From positions 7,650 through 71,649 of the forward strand of contig JBBILO010000004.1 of assembly GCA_037444855.1 (NCBI GenBank): DNA of 64,000 nucleotides, written 5' to 3'. The notes below the pieces were generated by a model. The model was given only the letters and a program-made list of their open reading frames with translations, made no database searches and was not told the DNA's origin. Source of the stretch: JBBILO01 sp037444855. Lineage in GTDB: Bacteria; Patescibacteriota; Microgenomatia; UBA1406; GWC2-37-13. Shown here one piece after another: positions 42,381 to 51,197 of this stretch. Position 1 is the stretch's first letter; the number at the start of each line of letters is the position of its first letter. Position numbers and translations under genes: made by a program.

Positions 42381-43418
42381 TCAGAATTGCTCTAAAAAGC
42401 GGATATCACCGCTATATAAAATTCTAATATCATTAATTTCAATTCCTTCTTTCATTATCATGCAACGTTCGGGTCCAAATCCAAAAGCCCAACCGGAATA
42501 TTCATTTGGGTCAATTCCGCCGGCTTTTAAAACATTTGGATGGACTAAGCCAGCTCCAGCTAGTTCTAACCAGCCAGACTTACAAACCTTACACTTTCGA
42601 CCGCTAATTTCACCTTTTCCCTGGCACAGACCACAAGAAACATCAATTTCAAATGAAGGTTCAGTAAATTGAAAATGTGCCGGTCTCAATCTGATCGTTC
42701 TTTCTATTCCAAAAAAATTCTTGACAAAAAAATCAATGGTCCCTTTAAGATGAGTAATATTGATATCTTTATCAATGCATAAACCTTCAAATTGATGAAA
42801 CATGGGCGTATGGGTTGTATCCCAATTAGGTCGATATGTTTTGGCAATATTAATCATTCTAATTGGTGGTTTTATCCGGCGCATTTCTCGATTTTGGCCA
42901 GAGGATGTATGAGGAGAGAGAATCATTTTTCCAAATTTTTTATTTTCAGGAAAATCGACAAAAAAAGTTTCAAAATCATCTCTTGCTGGATGACCTTTGG
43001 GCATGTTTAACGCTTCAAAGGCAAAATATTCCCATTCGACTTCGGGATAGGAAACGCGGACAAAACCGAGTTTATGAAAGATGCTAACGATTTCTTCTAT
43101 AGTATAGGTTAATGGATGGAGACTGCCTTTAGGATATTTTTTGCCCGGTAAGGTTGGGTCAAAAAATCGATCGTGTTTTTTGTTTTTAATTAGTTTCACT
43201 TTTTCTTTAATTTGACTTTCGACGAATTGTTTAAATTCATTAATTTGCTTACCAAAAACTTTTTTTTCTTCGAGGGTGAGATCTTTAATTTTTAAAAGGA
43301 GATTATTTATTATTCCATTTCTCCCAAGGTATGTTAAGCGAATTTCTTCGAGTTGATCAAAATTATTGATTTTTTCCAAAGATTCTAAAAACTCTTTTTT
43401 TAATTGACTAGGATCCAT
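42381..43418 (-). CDS. pheS: Phenylalanyl-tRNA synthetase alpha subunit
   Basis: 345 aa catalytic subunit. It has an N-terminal coiled coil, motif 1 'FHKLGFVRVSYPEVEWEYF', motif 2 'ARDDFETFF' to 'YRPNWDTTHTPMFHQFEG' and motif 3 'SGWAFGFGPERCMIM'. A CGLCQGKG..CKVC segment gives a possible zinc ribbon not present in every PheS. TATAAT ends 7 bases before the ATG. Confidence 0.96.
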   Translation of the reverse strand: MDPSQLKKEFLESLEKINNFDQLEEIRLTYLGRNGIINNLLLKIKDLTLEEKKVFGKQINEFKQFVESQIKEKVKLIKNKKHDRFFDPTLPGKKYPKGSLHPLTYTIEEIVSIFHKLGFVRVSYPEVEWEYFAFEALNMPKGHPARDDFETFFVDFPENKKFGKMILSPHTSSGQNREMRRIKPPIRMINIAKTYRPNWDTTHTPMFHQFEGLCIDKDINITHLKGTIDFFVKNFFGIERTIRLRPAHFQFTEPSFEIDVSCGLCQGKGEISGRKCKVCKSGWLELAGAGLVHPNVLKAGGIDPNEYSGWAFGFGPERCMIMKEGIEINDIRILYSGDIRFLEQF

Positions 43419-43425
43419 AAAAAAT

Positions 43426-43431
43426 ATTATA
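43426..43431 (-). promoter_or_regulatory. -10 box of pheS-pheT-cysS, 7 bases from the ATG
   Basis: Minus-strand TATAAT, then ATTTTTT and ATG (43416-43418). Predicted leaderless start of a three-synthetase operon. Confidence 0.7.
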
Positions 43432-43474
43432 CACTAGAATTTTATTAATTATTTTATGGTACAATAAAGAGTTT

Positions 43475-44029
43475 ATGGCAAAAATTGACAATTGGCGACT
43501 TAAAAAAGAGAAAAAAATTTTCACCCATCAAAAATTTGATGTTGTCGACTATTATTTGATAACGCCAGACAAGAGAGAAGTCGCTTTTACATATGTTAGA
43601 CGAAGTTATGATTTTTCTTTAATTATCCCCTTTGAAAATGAATACTTCTTTATGGTAAAACAATATCGACCGGCTGCAAGAACATTATCAATAGAATTTC
43701 CTATGGGTTCAATTAAAGAAATTAAATCACCCTTAAAAGTGGCGCAACAAGAATTAAAACAGGAAACAGGAATCGTAGCAAAAAGTTGGGAGAAACTTGC
43801 TTCGATTTATCCAGCTCCAGGATTTATTGTTCAAAGATGTCATATATATTTAGCTACCAATCTATCATTTAGCAAACAAGAATTAGAACCTTATGAATTT
43901 ATTAAAGTAATAAAAGTAAAGCTAGATGAATTCGACCAATTAATAAAATCCAATAAAATTTTTGATGGAGTAACACTTTCTGCCTATAGTTTATATAGAA
44001 TTTACAGGGCTTTGGAAATGCAAACCTAA
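43475..44029 (+). CDS. Nudix hydrolase, ADP-ribose pyrophosphatase-like, with altered Nudix box
   Basis: 184 aa. The region 'EFPMGSIKEIKSPLKVAQQELKQETGIV' aligns with the Nudix box, but the consensus REUxEExGU reads QELKQETGI: the Arg and the first Glu of the EE pair are both Gln, and the upstream GE is IK. The rest ('LASIYPAPGFIVQRCHIYLATNL') fits ADP-ribose pyrophosphatase-type members. Catalytic activity is therefore uncertain. It is divergent from pheS with 56 bases between them. Confidence 0.78.
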   Translation: MAKIDNWRLKKEKKIFTHQKFDVVDYYLITPDKREVAFTYVRRSYDFSLIIPFENEYFFMVKQYRPAARTLSIEFPMGSIKEIKSPLKVAQQELKQETGIVAKSWEKLASIYPAPGFIVQRCHIYLATNLSFSKQELEPYEFIKVIKVKLDEFDQLIKSNKIFDGVTLSAYSLYRIYRALEMQT

Positions 44030-44031
44030 AT

Positions 44032-46620
44032 TCATGTTGGCGATGGCGTCAACGTTGGAAATTCTGTTGGTGTTGGCGTTGTTGTTGGGGCTATCGTTGG
44101 TTCTTGAAAATCCCAAGGCTTATTGACACCAAAACGTATCTCACTTTCTCCTACCTTCCCTTTCTCGTTTTCCGCTCTTATTTTTAATTTATAAACACCA
44201 TCACTTAGTTGAAATTCTTCATCTATTGAGATTTTATTTTCATGCCATTCTTTAAGTTTTTGATTGTTGAGAAAGATTTCCACTTTTCTTATTGGAGATA
44301 AACTGGTAATTTTTGTTTTAAGTGTAATTTTATTATCATTAATCGTTGATTGATTCGAAGGTTCCTTGATTGAAATAACAACATCTTCACTCGAAGCGTC
44401 AGATATTTCTGTTGGAGGATGATATTTTGGATCTGATAAACTTTTTACCCATTGATCAATCCCCTCTTGCCATCGATTTTTACCATCGGTTGATACCGGA
44501 TCATCTTCCGTGAAGACAACAAACTCTTTTTCTTCATAATTGCCTGTTTTAATCTCAATCTCATTGGCTAGCTTTCCAGTTGATTTTGAAATCTTTAATT
44601 TTTTGTAGAATGGAGAGAGAGATCTGGGTTCGGTGCCTTCAATAAAATATTCTGACCGTTTTGGATATCCTTCTTTAGGTAATCCACCTAAGTAAGCGTC
44701 GATTTCTAAGGCTTTGACCTTATTGGGTTTTTCAATAATTCCATCTTGATATTTTTTAAGCAGTTCAATCATCCCGCGATAAAAAATTGGTGAAGCTCCG
44801 GTAACACCTGACGCAATTCTCGGATCCATTTTTGAATTATCATTATTTCCTACCCAAACGCCAACAGTGATATCTTTGGTAAAGCCAACTGCCCAATTAT
44901 CCCTTTTATCATCAGATGTCCCAGTCTTAACCGCAACGGTTTTTCCCGGTATTCTCAAATATGAATTAAGACCAAAAACTTCGGCTCTGGCATTGTTGTC
45001 TGATAAAATATGGGAGATTAAAAAAGAGACTTCTGGTGAAAAAATTTTATTTTCAGCAGTTTTTTTTGATCGATAAATCAGCTTATTATTAAAATCTTTA
45101 ATTTCAAAAATGGCATTAACATCTTTGGCGACCCCACCACGAGCGAAAGTACTCATTGCTTTGGTTAAATCCAAAAGAGTGGTTTCGCCACCGCCAAGAG
45201 TAATTGATAAACCAAAACGTGTTAAATTTTTTTCATTAGGTTCAAAGGTAGTAATACCCATTTGATAAGCTTTTTGGAGAAAGTTTTTTACCCCTACAAT
45301 AGCGAGCATTTTTACTGCTGGTATATTTTCTGAATTCCCAAGAGCAAAACGAATTTGCATGGGTCCACGAAATTTACCATCATAGTTTTGTGGAATGTAA
45401 TCAGCTCCTCCCTGTTGAGGAAAGACTGTTTTGACATCCATTAAAACTGAAGATGGGGTATATCCCTTTTCAAAAGCAAGGGCATAGGTGATTGGCTTTA
45501 AGGTAGAACCAGGTTGTCTTAAGCCTAATGCGGCATTAAAATTGCCATATTTTTTATCGTTATAGTCATATGAGCCAATCATGGCGAGGATATTGCCGGT
45601 TTTATTTTCAATAACAACTAAAGCACCATTGGTGGCGTTAAGACTTTTTATTTTATTTATTTCATCTTTAACTATCTTCTCTAATTTATTTTGAAGTTCT
45701 AAATCAATAGTTGTTTTTATTTTTAAACCTTGATTAAGAATATTAGCACCAAACTCTTTTTCAATTAAATCTTTGACATAAAAGACAAAATGAGGGGCGT
45801 TGATGCTTAGCTTGGGGTGAGAAAAACTGAGCTTATTCATCTCTTCAAGTGCTTTCTTCTCTTGCTTACTATCGATATAACCATCTTCTCTCATCCGACG
45901 AAGAACATCTTGAGTTCGTCTTTTCCAAGTATCTTTTTTTCCAATAAAAGGAGAATAAATGCTTGGCGATTGAGGCAAACCAGCTAAGAAGGCCGATTCA
46001 ATCAGCGATAAATTTTTTGGCTCTTTGCCAAAATATCCACGAGCGGCTGATCCTACTCCCCAAAATGTTCCTCCATAGGGAGCCTCATTAAGATACATCT
46101 CTAAAATTTGGTCTTTTGTATATCTTCGTTCGACTTCAAAGGCAAGAATAATCTCCTTAATTTTTCTCGAAGGTGTTCTTTTAGAGTCAAGTAAGACATT
46201 TTTAATTAATTGTTGAGTAATCGTTGAGCCTCCTTGCAACTGCTTTCGAAAAATAAATGAATAAATAAAGGCACGAATTAAACCTGTTTGGGAGATTCCT
46301 TTATGTTGATAAAAATTTTTATCTTCAATGGCAATCGTCGCTTGAACTAAATATTTTGATACGTCATCTAATTTAACAGGGACACGATTTTTATCTTTAT
46401 ATAGTTCAAAAAGGATTTTATTATTTTTGTCATAAAAAACAGTTGATTTCTCAGATTGAGAAAGTTTTCCAGGCGAAGGTAGATCTTTAGCAAACCAGGC
46501 AAAGACAATTAATGAGAAAAAGAAACTTGATAAAATAAATATACCCAGAATTATCAATAATTTTGAATAGAGACTTATAACTTGGTAATTTTTCTTAATA
46601 TTATTGGGGTGATAGATCAT
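44032..46620 (-). CDS. Bifunctional penicillin-binding protein 1A (transglycosylase and transpeptidase)
   Basis: 862 aa. It has an N-terminal membrane anchor (about 20-45), a GT51 domain with 'TIAIEDKNFYQHKGI' and 'QGGSTITQQLIKN', and a transpeptidase domain with SxxK (GSTLKPITYA), SxN (GNSEN) and KTGT (VKTGTSDD). An Ig-like region (about 750-840) and a Pro/Thr-rich tail ending in TPTPT-like repeats follow. The main peptidoglycan polymerase seen here. Convergent with the Nudix gene (2-base gap). A TATACT box ends 6 bases before the ATG. Confidence 0.95.
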   Translation of the reverse strand: MIYHPNNIKKNYQVISLYSKLLIILGIFILSSFFFSLIVFAWFAKDLPSPGKLSQSEKSTVFYDKNNKILFELYKDKNRVPVKLDDVSKYLVQATIAIEDKNFYQHKGISQTGLIRAFIYSFIFRKQLQGGSTITQQLIKNVLLDSKRTPSRKIKEIILAFEVERRYTKDQILEMYLNEAPYGGTFWGVGSAARGYFGKEPKNLSLIESAFLAGLPQSPSIYSPFIGKKDTWKRRTQDVLRRMREDGYIDSKQEKKALEEMNKLSFSHPKLSINAPHFVFYVKDLIEKEFGANILNQGLKIKTTIDLELQNKLEKIVKDEINKIKSLNATNGALVVIENKTGNILAMIGSYDYNDKKYGNFNAALGLRQPGSTLKPITYALAFEKGYTPSSVLMDVKTVFPQQGGADYIPQNYDGKFRGPMQIRFALGNSENIPAVKMLAIVGVKNFLQKAYQMGITTFEPNEKNLTRFGLSITLGGGETTLLDLTKAMSTFARGGVAKDVNAIFEIKDFNNKLIYRSKKTAENKIFSPEVSFLISHILSDNNARAEVFGLNSYLRIPGKTVAVKTGTSDDKRDNWAVGFTKDITVGVWVGNNDNSKMDPRIASGVTGASPIFYRGMIELLKKYQDGIIEKPNKVKALEIDAYLGGLPKEGYPKRSEYFIEGTEPRSLSPFYKKLKISKSTGKLANEIEIKTGNYEEKEFVVFTEDDPVSTDGKNRWQEGIDQWVKSLSDPKYHPPTEISDASSEDVVISIKEPSNQSTINDNKITLKTKITSLSPIRKVEIFLNNQKLKEWHENKISIDEEFQLSDGVYKLKIRAENEKGKVGESEIRFGVNKPWDFQEPTIAPTTTPTPTEFPTLTPSPT

Positions 46621-46626
46621 ATTAAA

Positions 46627-46632
46627 AGTATA
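46627..46632 (-). promoter_or_regulatory. -10 box of the PBP1A gene, 6 bases from the ATG
   Basis: Minus-strand TATACT, then TTTAAT and ATG (46618-46620). Predicted leaderless start. Confidence 0.6.
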
Positions 46633-46679
46633 CTAAACAAATCGATTAATTTTAGATGATGGGGTAAAAATAATTTCTA

Positions 46680-47288
46680 TTAATATTTCATTCTTCCCTC
46701 AAGCGATTTTTTAAGAGTCATATAATCGGCATATTCGATACTGGCACCAATAGGCAGTCCGTATCCTATCCTTGATATTTTAATGGACGGATAATTTTTT
46801 TCAATTTTTTCTTTAATAAACATTGCCGTCGCTTCACCTTCTAAATTAGGATTAGTGGCTAAAATTATTTCTTTAATTTGGGATTCTTTTTTAATTCTAT
46901 TTAAAAGTTCCGCAATTTTTATATCTTCTGGACCAATATGATTTAAAGGGTCGATTCTTCCATGAAGGACATGATATAGACCATGGTAAATTCTTCCTTT
47001 TTCAAACGATAAAATATCATAGACTTGTTCAATGACAATAATTGTCGTTTGATCGCGAGAGGAATCAGAACATATTTGACAATAGTCGTTTTCAGTTAAA
47101 TTAAAGCAACGTCGACAAAGCTTGGTTTTTGATTTTAAATTAGCAATTGCTTGAGAAAACTCTAATAAAACATTCTCAGGAAGTCGGAGCATGTACAGAG
47201 CCAATCTATTAGCGGTTTTTTCGCCAATTCCTGGTAGTTGTTCTAGAAATAAGGAAATTTTTTTTAGATTTTTTGGTAAGTCAAACAT
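46680..47288 (-). CDS. recR: Recombination protein RecR
   Basis: 202 aa. The helix-hairpin-helix 'LEQLPGIGEKTANRLALYML', a Cys4 zinc finger (CRRC..CQIC) and the Toprim domain ('IIVIEQVYDILSFEK', 'ATNPNLEGEATAMFI') are in the family order. Loads RecA in the RecFOR pathway. In many bacteria recR follows dnaX-ebfC; here it is about 4 kb away, 2 bases after the RNase J gene. Confidence 0.96.
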   Translation of the reverse strand: MFDLPKNLKKISLFLEQLPGIGEKTANRLALYMLRLPENVLLEFSQAIANLKSKTKLCRRCFNLTENDYCQICSDSSRDQTTIIVIEQVYDILSFEKGRIYHGLYHVLHGRIDPLNHIGPEDIKIAELLNRIKKESQIKEIILATNPNLEGEATAMFIKEKIEKNYPSIKISRIGYGLPIGASIEYADYMTLKKSLEGRMKY

Positions 47289-47290
47289 CT

Positions 47291-48982
47291 TTAAATATTA
47301 ATGATTTCAACTATCACCAACGGCTTTCTTCCCTTTATCCGAAAATAAAATTCTTCTAATTTATTGATAATTTCACGTTTAATATTGTTTAGTTTGAAGG
47401 CTTTCTCTTTTTTTGGTTTTAAAATTTGAGCGACTATTTTCTTTGATTGCTTTAGCAACTCTTCCTCGTTTTTTTCGTATATGAATCCTCGAGTGACAAT
47501 TCTCGGTTGGCTTAACAATCGAAAATTATTATCGAGTGTTAAGATAACGACGACGATGCCTTCGGTGGCTAAATTTTTTCTATCTCGAAGTACGATATTT
47601 CCCACATCTCCGACTCCATAAGCATCTACATAAATAGTTTTTGTTTCGATCTTTCTACCAAGATATAATCGATTCTTTTCGATCCATAACGAGTCTCCTT
47701 CCTCCAATAAAAAGACTGAGTTTTCAGGATATCCTAGCTCTTTAACTATTCGCTGAAACTGTCTTTGATGACGAAGGGTTCCTCCAATAGGAACAAAGTA
47801 TTTTGGATTAATGAATCGAATAAGAAACTTTAAGTCGTCAATATTGCCATGACCAGAGGCATGAAGTTGGTCACTAATACTTGGGTAGATTACCTCAGCG
47901 CCTTTTTTTATTAATTCCTCGACCAAATCATAAACCTCAGTTTCGTTGCCAGGAATTGGATCAGAAGAAAAAATAATCTTGTCGCCTTTGGTAATTTTAA
48001 CGTTTGGATTATCGCCTCTTGATATTTTTGCCAAGGCAGAATCAAATTGTCCTTGTGAACCGGCAACAATCAGACAAATTTTTTTGGGTGGATAACGATT
48101 AATTTGTTCTTCTTTAATTAAAATTGATTCCAAGCCTGAGAGATAACCAATTTCTTTAGCCGCTTTAGTATTTTCTTTCATCGACCGTCCAAGAAAAGCA
48201 ATTTTCCGATTTAATTTTTGAGCGACCTCGATACATTGTCTTATCCGAGAAATATTGCTTGAGAACGTGGTCATGATAAATTTGCCTTTGGTGGTTCGCA
48301 TTTCTCGCTCAAAGCTTTCCCCAACAACGCTTTCTGACAGAGTTAACCCTTCTCTTTCCGCGCCCAACGAATCTGAAAGCAAAAGATTAACACCAATTTT
48401 GCCTACTTTAGTTATTTCATAAAAATTAGGAGGTGGTCCATAAGGAGGAGTAAGATCAAATTTAAAATCAGCTCCGTGGTAAACATTGCCTGCCGGCGTT
48501 TGAATAAAGATATGAGTGGTATCAGGAATTGAGTGAGTCACGTTAATAAATCTGACTTTAAAATTACTAAATTGATAATCAGTTAAATAACGGATTTCAT
48601 TCACTTTTTTTCGATAGCCAAAATCTTCAAGTTTCTTATTTAAGAAAAGGGCAGTTAGGCGACTACCGTATAAATCAGGTTGTTTTAATCGATCGTAAAG
48701 ATATGGAATTCCACTGATATGATCTTCATGACCATGGGTAAACAGAATGGCCCGAATTTTACTGATTTTATCTTCTTTAGCTTTATCCTTTTCTGCTAAA
48801 TAACTGATATCAGGGATTATTAAATCAACCCCAAGTGATTTTTCTCTTGGAAAGCCAATTCCGCAATCAACAATTAAAATATCAACCAATTCATCATTTT
48901 GATAAAGTTCATAAACATACATATTTTTTGTCACATCAGTTACGCCTCCTAAAGGAATGAATTTTAGTCGCCAATTGATCAT
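47291..48982 (-). CDS. rnj: Ribonuclease J
   Basis: 563 aa metallo-beta-lactamase/beta-CASP nuclease. The motif HGHEDHISGIPY (consensus HxHxDH), 'NVTHSIPDTTHI', 'YHGADFKFD' and the beta-CASP 'SDQLHASGH' box are present, with a C-terminal domain. In bacteria without RNase E it is the main mRNA decay and rRNA maturation enzyme. It shares a palindromic promoter with the divergent gene at 49005. Confidence 0.95.
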   Translation of the reverse strand: MINWRLKFIPLGGVTDVTKNMYVYELYQNDELVDILIVDCGIGFPREKSLGVDLIIPDISYLAEKDKAKEDKISKIRAILFTHGHEDHISGIPYLYDRLKQPDLYGSRLTALFLNKKLEDFGYRKKVNEIRYLTDYQFSNFKVRFINVTHSIPDTTHIFIQTPAGNVYHGADFKFDLTPPYGPPPNFYEITKVGKIGVNLLLSDSLGAEREGLTLSESVVGESFEREMRTTKGKFIMTTFSSNISRIRQCIEVAQKLNRKIAFLGRSMKENTKAAKEIGYLSGLESILIKEEQINRYPPKKICLIVAGSQGQFDSALAKISRGDNPNVKITKGDKIIFSSDPIPGNETEVYDLVEELIKKGAEVIYPSISDQLHASGHGNIDDLKFLIRFINPKYFVPIGGTLRHQRQFQRIVKELGYPENSVFLLEEGDSLWIEKNRLYLGRKIETKTIYVDAYGVGDVGNIVLRDRKNLATEGIVVVILTLDNNFRLLSQPRIVTRGFIYEKNEEELLKQSKKIVAQILKPKKEKAFKLNNIKREIINKLEEFYFRIKGRKPLVIVEIINI

Positions 48983-48988
48983 ATTGAG

Positions 48989-48998
48989 ATTATATAAT
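48989..48998. promoter_or_regulatory. Bidirectional leaderless promoter: shared palindromic -10 box
   Basis: ATTATATAAT is its own reverse complement and gives TATAAT on both strands (48993-48998 plus, 48989-48994 minus). It is flanked by exactly 6 bases on each side and then by ATG on each strand (49005 plus; 48982 minus). The complete gap between the two genes is 22 bases. Confidence 0.75.
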
Positions 48999-49004
48999 AT
49001 TTAT

Positions 49005-49310
49005 ATGAAGAAATTGACAAAAAAAGTGGTTCTCAATACCTTAAAAAATGTTTACGACCCTGAATTGCACATTAATATCGTTGATCTTGGATTAATAAGA
49101 AAAGTCATTATTAAAAAAAGTGAGATAAGAATTGTTATGACATTGACAACCATTGGCTGTCCGCTAATCTCAGTCATTGAAGACGAAATAAAAAAACAAT
49201 TAGAAAAAATCGGGCTTGCTGAAGAACAAGTTAAGATAGAACTCAATTTCGATCAACCATGGTCGATAGATGATATGACAGCTTCAGCAAGGGCAATGCT
49301 TGGATTATGA
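49005..49310 (+). CDS. MIP18/DUF59-family iron-sulfur assembly protein
   Basis: 101 aa from the ATG at 49005. 'NVYDPELHINIVDLGLIRKV' and 'MTLTTIGCPLISVIEDEIKKQL' with the conserved Cys match the MIP18 (PaaD/SufT-like) family, which helps to load Fe-S clusters onto client proteins. MtaB (37414) would be a possible client in this window. The frame is open further upstream but that start would run through the promoter. Confidence 0.88.
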   Translation: MKKLTKKVVLNTLKNVYDPELHINIVDLGLIRKVIIKKSEIRIVMTLTTIGCPLISVIEDEIKKQLEKIGLAEEQVKIELNFDQPWSIDDMTASARAMLGL

Positions 49311-49332
49311 TGAGATTTAATTTAATATTAAA

Positions 49333-49845
49333 ATGACTAAACCAGGATTTTTTGAGGATACCTTTGAAAAATTAGTTGAATTAGGGACAAGCACCGCAAA
49401 AAAAACTGGAAAATCACTGGCTCAAACATTTAGTCCATTAAAACTGTTAGAAAAATCCGTGGGACTAAATAATGGTCAAGATGATCTTCAAGAGAGGGAA
49501 AAGAAAATAAGCAAAGATTCTCATACTCCATTAAATTTTGAAAAATTAAAGGAGAAATATGAGCAACAGGATAAACAAAGGGAAAATGCTTTAAAGAATC
49601 GGCTTTTTCAATTAGTTAAACAAGGCGAAGAAAAAGAAATTGAAATAAAAAAACAAGAAGAAATGAAAAAAAAACAAGAGGAAGAAAGAGAGAGGGCAGA
49701 AAGAGAACGAAGGAAAAAAATTGAGGAAGAGCAAAAAACTCAAGAGTTGATACCAAGAGGAAAAATTAGACGAAGTATATTTAGCCCAAAAAAAGCAGCT
49801 CAACAAAAGCATGCCGAATTCAAACCGGCTGCGAGTAAAAATTAA
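49333..49845 (+). CDS. Charged coiled-coil protein of unknown function
   Basis: 170 aa. The middle (about 75-140) is a very charged Lys/Glu/Arg-rich coiled coil; the ends are 'GFFEDTFEKLVELGTSTAKK' and 'PRGKIRRSIFSPKKAAQQ'. No signal peptide or membrane segment. It resembles small proteins often left hypothetical in Patescibacteria. tRNA-Pro begins 6 bases after its stop, so they may share a transcript. Confidence 0.6.
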   Translation: MTKPGFFEDTFEKLVELGTSTAKKTGKSLAQTFSPLKLLEKSVGLNNGQDDLQEREKKISKDSHTPLNFEKLKEKYEQQDKQRENALKNRLFQLVKQGEEKEIEIKKQEEMKKKQEEERERAERERRKKIEEEQKTQELIPRGKIRRSIFSPKKAAQQKHAEFKPAASKN

Positions 49846-49851
49846 CTTAAT

Positions 49852-49923
49852 CGGGGAGTAGTTCATCGGTAGAACGTCCGGTTCGGGACCGGAAGGTAGC
49901 AGGTTCGATTCCTGTCTCCCCGA
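49852..49923 (+). tRNA. tRNA-Pro (CGG)
   Basis: Acceptor CGGGGAG/CTCCCCG with the C1-G72 pair of bacterial tRNA-Pro, anticodon loop TTCGGGA (CGG), T loop TTCGATT. CCA not encoded. Confidence 0.95.
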
Positions 49924-49993
49924 CTATTTTAGAATGCACCGTATTCAAATTTTTAGAGAGGGAATAATTAAGATGAAGATTTTTTTACCCTAT

Positions 49994-50914
49994 TTATTCA
50001 ATCTGCCTTAATTCCTGAGCAATTATCGGAGCCACTGATATTTCTTGCAATTTTGGGAATTTATCGCTGTTTTTCAACTCAATCGTGTTAGTGGTATAAA
50101 TTTTTTTAATAATCGAGCTCTCTAAAAATCGATGAGCGTTAGGTGAAAGATCGTGATGAACGATGACAGCATGGACCTCTTTTGCTCCGTTGTTAGCACA
50201 TAGATGAGCTGCATTGACTAAAGTTCTTCCTGAAGTGAGGATATCATCAACCAAAAAAACAATTTTATCTTTAACATCTCCATATAAAGCAACCGAATGA
50301 CTAATATGAGGATGATTAAGATCGCGCAATTTTTCAATAACGGCAATTGATGTTTCCTTGCCAAAGAGATGGGAACAAAATTTTCTTGCTCTTTCAATTC
50401 CCCCTTGATCAGGAGAAACAATTTTAATTGAATTAAGTTTATTGCTAAAATCTTTTTTTACTGTTTTTGCTAATAACGATAGTGCCGATAAGTTTTTAAA
50501 AGGGATGCTAAATACGCCTTCGGTTGCCTCGTCGTGAAGATCAATGGTGTAAATTTTTGAAAATCCGATTGTTTCAAGAAAACGGACAATAACATTGGCG
50601 GAGACACACTCTCCAGTTCGGTGTTGGATATTTTGCCTGGCATAGCCAAAATAAGGAATCACCCCAACGACTTTTTTTGCCTCACCTCTTTTTAAGGCAT
50701 CGGCGAAGAAAAATAATTCCATTAGATTTGTGTCTGTTGGATTGGCGGTTGGTTGGAGGATAAGACAAATCTCGTTTTTAACATTTTCTCTGATCGATAC
50801 TTTAACCTCGCTGTTATCAAATCTGATAATTTCCGCTTTTGATAAAGGGATATCCAGTAATCGTGATACTTCTTGAGATAATTTAAGATTCCCTGTTCCA
50901 GAAAATAGCTTCAT
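49994..50914 (-). CDS. prs: Ribose-phosphate pyrophosphokinase
   Basis: 306 aa from the ATG at 50912-50914 ('MKLFSGTGN'). Makes PRPP from ribose 5-phosphate and ATP. 'FDNSEVKVSI', 'VIPYFGYARQ', 'DLHDEATEGVF' and the PRPP loop 'VFLVDDILTSGRTL' are standard. The frame continues 13 residues upstream into ebfC, but this start fits the family. It follows ebfC by 13 bases. Confidence 0.95.
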   Translation of the reverse strand: MKLFSGTGNLKLSQEVSRLLDIPLSKAEIIRFDNSEVKVSIRENVKNEICLILQPTANPTDTNLMELFFFADALKRGEAKKVVGVIPYFGYARQNIQHRTGECVSANVIVRFLETIGFSKIYTIDLHDEATEGVFSIPFKNLSALSLLAKTVKKDFSNKLNSIKIVSPDQGGIERARKFCSHLFGKETSIAVIEKLRDLNHPHISHSVALYGDVKDKIVFLVDDILTSGRTLVNAAHLCANNGAKEVHAVIVHHDLSPNAHRFLESSIIKKIYTTNTIELKNSDKFPKLQEISVAPIIAQELRQIE

Positions 50915-50927
50915 ATTATCTTTGACT

Positions 50928-51185
50928 TTATTTTTGTTGAGTGGAAATTTCAATCAGTTTTCTTGCCGCTAATTCTTGGGTTTTTTTTACCGACTCGTTG
51001 ATGGCATCAACCAGTCTTGGTTCAGAAATACCATCAATAACAATTTCCTCAATCACTTGATCACCCCGAATTGTGATCTTTACCCCATTTTTTTCAACAA
51101 CCACTCTCTCGTTTTGAAGGCTTTGCTGCATTTGTTGTGCTTGTTGTTGCAATTTAGCTAAATCACCAAAAGGATTTATCATCAT
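50928..51185 (-). CDS. ebfC: Nucleoid-associated protein YbaB/EbfC
   Basis: 85 aa (family about 100-110). 'GDLAKLQQQAQQMQQSLQNERVVVEKNGVKITIRGDQVI' is characteristic. It binds DNA as a dimer. It follows dnaX by 12 bases, the usual dnaX-ebfC order. It starts with two consecutive ATG codons. Confidence 0.92.
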   Translation of the reverse strand: MMINPFGDLAKLQQQAQQMQQSLQNERVVVEKNGVKITIRGDQVIEEIVIDGISEPRLVDAINESVKKTQELAARKLIEISTQQK

Positions 51186-51197
51186 TTCTAAAAATTT

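Noticed and set aside
44032..44100. A microsatellite or minisatellite at the end of the PBP1A gene
   Set aside because: The GTTGG-rich repeats encode the Pro/Thr-rich tail common in such proteins and stay in frame.
32612..49310. UGA recoded as Gly, as in some CPR groups
   Set aside because: ssb (33122-33124) and the MIP18-family gene (49308-49310) end in TGA at the expected family lengths, so TGA is a stop codon.
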